Assembly (NCBI GenBank): GCA_023386515.1
Contig: JAEWJQ010000227.1
Location: 1-22,711 of the forward strand
From: Pseudomonadota bacterium
Lineage (GTDB): Bacteria > Pseudomonadota > Alphaproteobacteria > Sphingomonadales > Sphingomonadaceae
Length of the DNA stretch: 22,711 nucleotides
Reading direction: 5' to 3'
This document shows, piece by piece, positions 17,718 through 22,711 of the stretch. The notes below the pieces were generated by a model, which saw only the letters and a list, made by a program, of their open reading frames with translations, was not told where the DNA came from and made no database searches. Numbering within the stretch: the first letter of the stretch is position 1; every line of letters begins with the position of its first letter. Both the position numbers and the translations under genes were made by a program.

Positions 17718-20093
17718 ATGTTCGCCAACCGACGTGAATTGATGGTGGGCACGGCGGCCATCGCCGCGCTGCCGGGGCGGGTGCTGGCGGCATCGGCCGG
17801 AACCGCTGCCGCCCATCCGCTTCCCCTGTCGGCGGTGCGCCTGCGGCCGTCGGACTATCAGCGGGCGGTGGAGGTCAACCGCACCTATCTCCTGCGGCTG
17901 CAGCCCGACCGGCTGCTGCATAATTTCCGCAAATATGCCGGGCTGGAGCCGAAGGGCGAGATCTACGGCGGCTGGGAGAGCGATACGATCGCCGGGCATA
18001 CGCTCGGCCACTATCTGTCGGCGCTGGTGCTCACCTGGCAGCAGACCGGTGATGCCGAGATGCGGCGTCGCGCCGATTACATTGTGGGCGAACTCGCCGC
18101 CTGCCAGGCGAAGCGCGGCACCGGCTACGTCGGGGCGCTGGGCCGCAAGCGCAAGGACGGAACGATCGTCGACGGGGAGGAGATCTTTCCCGAAGTCATG
18201 AAGGGCGACATCCGCTCCGGCGGGTTCGACCTCAACGGCAGCTGGTCGCCACTCTATACGGTGCACAAATTGTTCGCCGGCCTGCTCGACGTCCATGCCG
18301 CCTGGGCCAATCCGCAGGCGCTGAGGGTCGCCGAGGGACTCGCCGGTTATTTCGAGCGCGTCTTCGCCCCGCTGACGCCGGAGCAGGTGCAGACGGTGCT
18401 GGGCTGCGAATATGGCGGCCTCAACGAAAGCTATGCCGAGCTATACGGCCGCACGCACGATCCGCGCTGGCTGAAGATGGCGAACACGCTGTACGACAAT
18501 CGCGTGCTCGATCCGCTGGCACGCGGCGAGGACAAGCTCGCCAATTTCCATGCCAATACGCAGGTGCCCAAGCTGATCGGCCTCGCCCGCATCCACGAGG
18601 TGTCCGGCGGCGCGCCGGACAAGGCGAAGGCGGCGCGCTTCTTCTGGGAGGCGGTAACGCAGCATCACAGCTACGTCATCGGCGGCAACGCCGATCGCGA
18701 ATATTTCAGCGAGCCGGACAGCATCGCACAGCACATCACCGAACAGACGTGCGAGCATTGCAACACCTACAACATGCTCAAGCTGACGCGGCACCTCTGG
18801 TCGTGGCAGCCGGACGGCGCATTGTTCGACTATTACGAGCGCGCGCACCTCAATCACGTGATGAGCGCGCAGGATCCGGCGACCGGCGGCTTCACCTATA
18901 TGACGCCGCTTCTAAGCGGGGCGCCGCGTGACTATTCGACCACGGCGGATGATGCCTTCTGGTGCTGCGTCGGGTCGGGGATGGAAAGCCACGCCAAGCA
19001 TGGCGAGAGCATCTTCGCGGAAGGCGACGACGGCACCTTCTACGTCAACCTCTACATTCCCGCCGATGCGCAATGGGCGCGGCGGCGTGCAGCGGTGACG
19101 CTCGACACGCGCTATCCGTTCGAGGGGACGTCGACCCTCACCTTCAACAAGGTGCGCAGCGGCCGCTTCCCGGTGGCGCTGCGCGTGCCCGGCTGGGCGA
19201 CGGGCAAGGCGGTGGTGACCGTCAACGGCGCGCCGGTGCAGCCGGCGACGGCGCGCGGCTACGCCGTGGTGACACGCGCCTGGAAGGTGGGCGACCGCAT
19301 CGCGATCACGCTGCCGCTCGACCTCCGGCTCGAATCGACACCGGGCGACGACAGCATGGTCGCCGTGCTGCGCGGACCGATGGTACTCGCCACCGATCTG
19401 GGCGCGGCGGACGCCAAATGGGACAAGGCCGATCCCGCCCTGGTCGGGGCCGACCTGATCGGCGGGTTCGCCGCGCGCGACGCGGCGGCCGGCCGCTATG
19501 CGACGCGTGGTGTGGTACGGCCGGGCGATCTCGACTTCGTGCCTTTCTACCGTCAGTATCGGCGGCAGAGCGCAGTCTATTTCAAGCGCTTCTCCGACAG
19601 CGCCTGGGCCGCGGAAGAGGCCGCCTATACCGCCGAACAGGCACGGCTGAAGGACATCGCCGCGCGCTCGGTCGACGTCATGCACCTCGGCGAAATGCAG
19701 CCGGAGCGCGACCACAAGCTGACCAGCGAACTGTCCTATCCGACGACCTATCGCGGGCGGCAGGGTCGCGACGCCCGCTCGGGCGGCTTCATCGAATTCG
19801 ACATGAAGACGCGCCCGGGCCCCTTGCTGTTGCAGGCGACCTATTGGGGCAGCGAGCGAGGCCGCGACTTCGACATCCTGGTCGACAATGTGAAGGTCGC
19901 GACGCAGCGGCTCGACAACGATCGGCCAGGCAAGTTCTTCGACGTCGATTATCCGCTGCCGGAAGCGCTGACCCGCGGCAAGGCGAGCGTGCGCGTCCGG
20001 ATCGTGCCGCATGACCGCAGCAGCGCCGGGCCGATCTTCGGCGTGCGGCTGTACACGGCGAAGGCGGCGGGCGCGTCGGGATCGGTGGCATGA
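17718..20093 (+). CDS. GH127 beta-L-arabinofuranosidase family protein, Tat-exported
   Basis: 791 residues, family GH127 (formerly DUF1680), expected to release beta-L-arabinofuranose, as in the Bifidobacterium HypBA1 enzyme acting on hydroxyproline-linked arabinosides. The ATG at 17718 gives a twin-arginine leader (NRRELMVG at 4-11, hydrophobic stretch, then VLAAS), which fits export of a folded metal enzyme. The catalytic (alpha/alpha)6 domain (about 38-430) has GGWESDTIAGHTLGHYLSA. The zinc and nucleophile residues correspond by motif to HypBA1: Glu346 and Cys348 (CEHC), Cys416-Cys417 (FWCCVGSGMESH), with Glu328 (DREYF) as likely acid/base. Beta domains (about 430-600) and a C-terminal sandwich (about 690-785) follow. 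It overlaps the reductase gene by 4 bp. GH127 also includes enzymes acting on pectin (RG-II) side chains, so the natural substrate is open. Confidence 0.92.
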   Translation: MFANRRELMVGTAAIAALPGRVLAASAGTAAAHPLPLSAVRLRPSDYQRAVEVNRTYLLRLQPDRLLHNFRKYAGLEPKGEIYGGWESDTIAGHTLGHYLSALVLTWQQTGDAEMRRRADYIVGELAACQAKRGTGYVGALGRKRKDGTIVDGEEIFPEVMKGDIRSGGFDLNGSWSPLYTVHKLFAGLLDVHAAWANPQALRVAEGLAGYFERVFAPLTPEQVQTVLGCEYGGLNESYAELYGRTHDPRWLKMANTLYDNRVLDPLARGEDKLANFHANTQVPKLIGLARIHEVSGGAPDKAKAARFFWEAVTQHHSYVIGGNADREYFSEPDSIAQHITEQTCEHCNTYNMLKLTRHLWSWQPDGALFDYYERAHLNHVMSAQDPATGGFTYMTPLLSGAPRDYSTTADDAFWCCVGSGMESHAKHGESIFAEGDDGTFYVNLYIPADAQWARRRAAVTLDTRYPFEGTSTLTFNKVRSGRFPVALRVPGWATGKAVVTVNGAPVQPATARGYAVVTRAWKVGDRIAITLPLDLRLESTPGDDSMVAVLRGPMVLATDLGAADAKWDKADPALVGADLIGGFAARDAAAGRYATRGVVRPGDLDFVPFYRQYRRQSAVYFKRFSDSAWAAEEAAYTAEQARLKDIAARSVDVMHLGEMQPERDHKLTSELSYPTTYRGRQGRDARSGGFIEFDMKTRPGPLLLQATYWGSERGRDFDILVDNVKVATQRLDNDRPGKFFDVDYPLPEALTRGKASVRVRIVPHDRSSAGPIFGVRLYTAKAAGASGSVA

Positions 20094-21103
20094 GCGATGG
20101 CGTCCACCTGACGCTGGATGCCCTGCGCACCTTGGCGCGCACCAAGCTGGTCGCGGTCGGCCTGGCGCCGGATCACGCGGCGGCGGTGGCGGAGACGATG
20201 GTTGCCGGCGAGCGCGACGGCTGCGCCAGCCATGGCATCTACCGCTTGCTGGTCGCGGCCAACAGCGTTGCCAGGGGTGTGGTGATGCCCGATGCGGTGC
20301 CGGTGGTCAGCGAGCCGGCGCGAGCGCTGGTACGGGTGGACGGCGGTGGCGGCTTCGCTCAACTCGCCTTCGAGCGTGGGCGGCCGTTGCTGGTCGAGAA
20401 GGCGAAGGCGTTCGGTATCGCGGCGCTGGCGCTCAACCATGTCGTGCATTTCGCCGCCTTGTGGCCAGAGGTGGAGGCGCTGGCGGGCGAGGGGCTAGCG
20501 GCGCTGGCCTTCACGCCCAGCCACGCGTGGGTCGCGCCGGCGGGCGGTACCAAGCCGGTGTTCGGCACCAATCCCATCGCGTTCGGCTGGCCGCGGCCGG
20601 GCCGCGACCCGATCGTGTTCGACTTCGCCACCAGCGCGGTAGCACGCGGTGAGATCGAGTTGCACCGGCGGGCAGGCAAGCCGGTGCCCGACGACTGGGG
20701 CTATGACACGGACGGACATCCGACGACGGAGGCGGAGAAGGTGCTCGCCGGCGCGATGCGTACCTTCGGCGGGCACAAGGGATCGGCATTGGCGGCAATG
20801 GTCGAGCTGGTCGCGGGGCCGCTGATCGGCGACATGACCAGCGCGGACTCGATCGCGGCGGACGGCGGCCGCGGCGGTTCGCCGATCGGCGGCGAGCTGG
20901 TGATCGCGATCGACCCGGCCGGCTTCCTGGGCGATGCGGTGACCGAACATCTGGCGCGGGCGGAGGCGATGTTCGCGAGCATCGAGGAACAGGGCGCGCG
21001 CCTGCCGTCGAGCCGGCGCTATGCTGCCCGCGCGCGCAGCCTGGCGGAGGGGGTGACGATCCCGCAGGCCTTGTACGACGACATCATGAGGATCGGCGCA
21101 TGA
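20090..21103 (+). CDS. Ldh_2-family NAD(P)H reductase, most like delta1-piperideine/pyrroline-2-carboxylate reductase
   Basis: Cytoplasmic oxidoreductase of the malate/L-lactate dehydrogenase-like family (Ldh_2), 337 residues, the usual length. Visible motifs are the ERDGCASHG segment with catalytic-region His48 (41-49), HFAALWPEVE (120-129), the coenzyme segment FGTNPIAFGWP (158-168) and FGGHKGSAL (226-234). The ERDG-SHG and HFAALWP wording is closest, from memory, to the DpkA branch that reduces cyclic imino acids to proline or pipecolate, rather than to ureidoglycolate, lactate or diketogulonate enzymes. ATGA overlaps join it to the GH127 gene before and the DUF885 gene after, so it belongs to the same task. 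If the substrate is hydroxyproline-rich glycoprotein, it could reduce pyrroline-2-carboxylate made from hydroxyproline. Sugar-acid reduction is the main alternative. Confidence 0.85.
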   Translation: MSDGVHLTLDALRTLARTKLVAVGLAPDHAAAVAETMVAGERDGCASHGIYRLLVAANSVARGVVMPDAVPVVSEPARALVRVDGGGGFAQLAFERGRPLLVEKAKAFGIAALALNHVVHFAALWPEVEALAGEGLAALAFTPSHAWVAPAGGTKPVFGTNPIAFGWPRPGRDPIVFDFATSAVARGEIELHRRAGKPVPDDWGYDTDGHPTTEAEKVLAGAMRTFGGHKGSALAAMVELVAGPLIGDMTSADSIAADGGRGGSPIGGELVIAIDPAGFLGDAVTEHLARAEAMFASIEEQGARLPSSRRYAARARSLAEGVTIPQALYDDIMRIGA

Positions 21104-22711
21104 GCCTGATTTTGGCCGCCCTGTTGCTGGCGGCGCCGGCAGCGGTGCCCGGCAGCGCCGATGCCCGGCTGAAGGCGCTGTACACACAGGAATATGAGTG
21201 GCGGAAAACGATGCTCGCCGCCGGCGACGCCAATCCCGGCGGCGAGGCGCGCCACCTGCCCGATGTCGGCCCGGCGGCGCAGGCGGAGAAGCTGGCGCGC
21301 TGGACCCGCACCGCGGCGACGCTCGCCGCGATCCGGCCGGACGACCTGTCGCCGGCCGAGCGTACCAACTATCTCGTCTACAAGGGGCAGATGGACGCGC
21401 TGCTCGCCGAACAGCGCTTCCGCGATTATGAAAAGCCGCTCAATTCCGACACCAGCTTCTGGGGCGATGTCGCCGACGCCGCTCGCGGTGACTTCGTGCG
21501 CGAGCAGGACTTTCGCGACTTTCTAACGATGCTGCGCGACATGCCGCGCTATTTCGACCAGCAGATCGCCAACATGCGCGCCGGCTTGAAGCGCGGTTTC
21601 ACGCCCGCGCAGGTGACGCTGAAGGGCCGCGATATCGGTGTCGCGCAGGTGGTCGAGGCGCGCAGCCCCGAAGAGTCGCTGTTCTACGCCCCCTTCCTGA
21701 AATTTCCCGCGACCATTCCGGCGGCGACGCAAAGCGCGCTGAAGGCGCAGGCGGCGGCCGCGATCCGCGAGGCGGTCGTGCCGGCGCACGCGCGGCTGCT
21801 CGCCTTCCTGCGTACCGAATACATCCCGGGCGCGCGCAAGACGCTCGCTGCCTACGACCTGCCCGACGGCCAAGCCTATTACCGGTCCAAGGTCGCCGAA
21901 TTCACCACGCTCGACCAGTCGCCGGAGGACATCCACCGCACCGGCCTCGCCGAAATGGCGCGTATCCGTGCGCGGATGCAGGGAGTGATGACGCAAGTCG
22001 GATTCAAGGGTGACCTGCCCGCCTTCCTCGCCTTCCTGCGGAGCGATCCCCGCTTCTATGCCAAGACGCCGCAGGATCTGCTCGATCGCGCAGCCTGGAT
22101 CGCCAAGACGTTCGACGGCAGGGCGAGCCAGTATTTCGGCCGGCTGCCGCGCGCCCGTTTCGCGATCCGGCCGGTGCCCGCCGACCTCGCTCCCTTTTAC
22201 ACCGGCGGACGCGGCGGGCCGGGCATCTATCTGGTCAACACCTACAATCTGCCTGCACGGCCGCTCTATTCGCTGCCCGCGCTGACGCTGCACGAAAGCG
22301 CGCCGGGTCATGCCTTCCAGATGCCGCTGGCGGCGGAGAACACCGACCTGCCGGCGTTCCGGCGCGACGGCTATCTGTCGGTCTATGGCGAGGGCTGGGC
22401 GCTCTATTGCGAGGCGCTGGGCGAGGAGATGGGGATGTACGACACGCCCTACGACCTGTTCGGCATGTTGAGCTATCAGGCTTGGCGCGCGTCGCGGCTG
22501 GTCGTCGATACCGGCATCCATGCCAAGGGCTGGAGCCGCGAACAGGCGCAGCGCTACCTGCACGACAACACCGCGCTGGCCGACCACGAGATCGAGACGG
22601 AGGTCGATCGCTACATCGCCTGGCCGGGTCAGGCGCTGAGCTATTACACCGGCGAGCTGGCGATCCAACGGGCGCGGGCCCGCGCCGCGGCGGCGGGGCG
22701 GCCCCCCAGAA
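21100..22711 (+). CDS. DUF885 metallopeptidase-like secreted protein (3' end cut by window)
   Basis: Open frame of 537 codons from an ATG overlapping the reductase stop (ATGA), running off the window. A short signal peptide (1-20, MSLILAALLLAAPAAVPGSA) predicts periplasmic or outer location. The DUF885 signature HESAPGH (398-404) gives the HExxxGH zinc-binding arrangement, and EGWALYCE (431-438) supplies the likely third ligand Glu. The helix-rich N-terminal half and YEWRKTM opening are typical. Family members are regarded as peptidase-like zinc proteins, but most have no known substrate. As the third gene of the GH127 operon it could trim peptides carrying the arabinosides. The visible C-terminus reads AAAAGRPPR after IQRARARA in a G/C run, less like the family's usual ending, which may be natural or a frame slip near the edge. 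Confidence 0.88.
   Translation, partial: MSLILAALLLAAPAAVPGSADARLKALYTQEYEWRKTMLAAGDANPGGEARHLPDVGPAAQAEKLARWTRTAATLAAIRPDDLSPAERTNYLVYKGQMDALLAEQRFRDYEKPLNSDTSFWGDVADAARGDFVREQDFRDFLTMLRDMPRYFDQQIANMRAGLKRGFTPAQVTLKGRDIGVAQVVEARSPEESLFYAPFLKFPATIPAATQSALKAQAAAAIREAVVPAHARLLAFLRTEYIPGARKTLAAYDLPDGQAYYRSKVAEFTTLDQSPEDIHRTGLAEMARIRARMQGVMTQVGFKGDLPAFLAFLRSDPRFYAKTPQDLLDRAAWIAKTFDGRASQYFGRLPRARFAIRPVPADLAPFYTGGRGGPGIYLVNTYNLPARPLYSLPALTLHESAPGHAFQMPLAAENTDLPAFRRDGYLSVYGEGWALYCEALGEEMGMYDTPYDLFGMLSYQAWRASRLVVDTGIHAKGWSREQAQRYLHDNTALADHEIETEVDRYIAWPGQALSYYTGELAIQRARARAAAAGRPPR

Overview
The window is a GC-rich, densely packed chromosomal segment from an alphaproteobacterium, most likely a sphingomonad (Sphingomonas or a close relative). 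The evidence is two large TonB-dependent receptors with DIVVTG/DIVVTAT TonB boxes, a SapC/cupin/flavin-halogenase trio, secreted glycosidases with Sec or Tat signals, and strong G/C preference at third codon positions. It looks like a plant-polysaccharide or glycoprotein utilisation region. I see no tRNA, rRNA, CRISPR array, transposase or phage gene.

Region 1 (1-6534) is a divergent pair of units. On the minus strand a secreted GH3 exo-beta-glucosidase (387-2855) is followed by a sugar MFS transporter of the FucP/GluP type (1-345, cut by the window edge). On the plus strand is a 1088-residue TonB-dependent receptor (3268-6534). The 412-bp space between them holds two near-identical 14-bp palindromes of the LacI-operator kind (2890-2903 and 3171-3184), one on each side. 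It also holds an unexplained plus-strand terminator hairpin (3040-3075).

Region 2 (6603-9815) follows the receptor. It contains a SapC-family protein, a JmjC-like cupin and a flavin-dependent 'tryptophan' halogenase, with overlapping genes (11 bp and 4 bp). A second TonB-dependent receptor (9935-12553) follows and ends in a hairpin terminator. Receptor-SapC-cupin-halogenase clusters recur in Caulobacterales, Sphingomonadales and Xanthomonadales. The physiological substrate of the halogenase is unknown, which makes this the best candidate here for an undescribed function.

Region 3 (12717-17646, minus strand) is a large secreted protein of the DUF5695 type (14911-17646). Behind it, in the same direction, lies an OmpR-type response regulator and histidine kinase pair (14782 down to 12717) overlapping by 4 bp.

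Region 4 (17718-22711, plus strand) diverges from the DUF5695 gene across a 71-bp gap holding a perfect 12-bp palindrome (ATCGTATACGAT, GntR/FadR-like). It is a tight operon joined by ATGA overlaps: a Tat-exported GH127 beta-L-arabinofuranosidase, an Ldh_2-family reductase most like delta1-piperideine/pyrroline-2-carboxylate reductases, and a secreted DUF885 metallopeptidase-like protein (cut by the window end). GH127, an imino-acid reductase and a peptidase-like protein together suggest use of hydroxyproline-rich plant glycoproteins (extensins). This is an inference.

Combined logic: the receptors import oligosaccharides or conjugates into the periplasm, GH3, GH127 and perhaps DUF5695 trim them, and the MFS protein moves sugar into the cytoplasm. 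Two separate operator types indicate at least two local regulons whose regulators are not encoded here.
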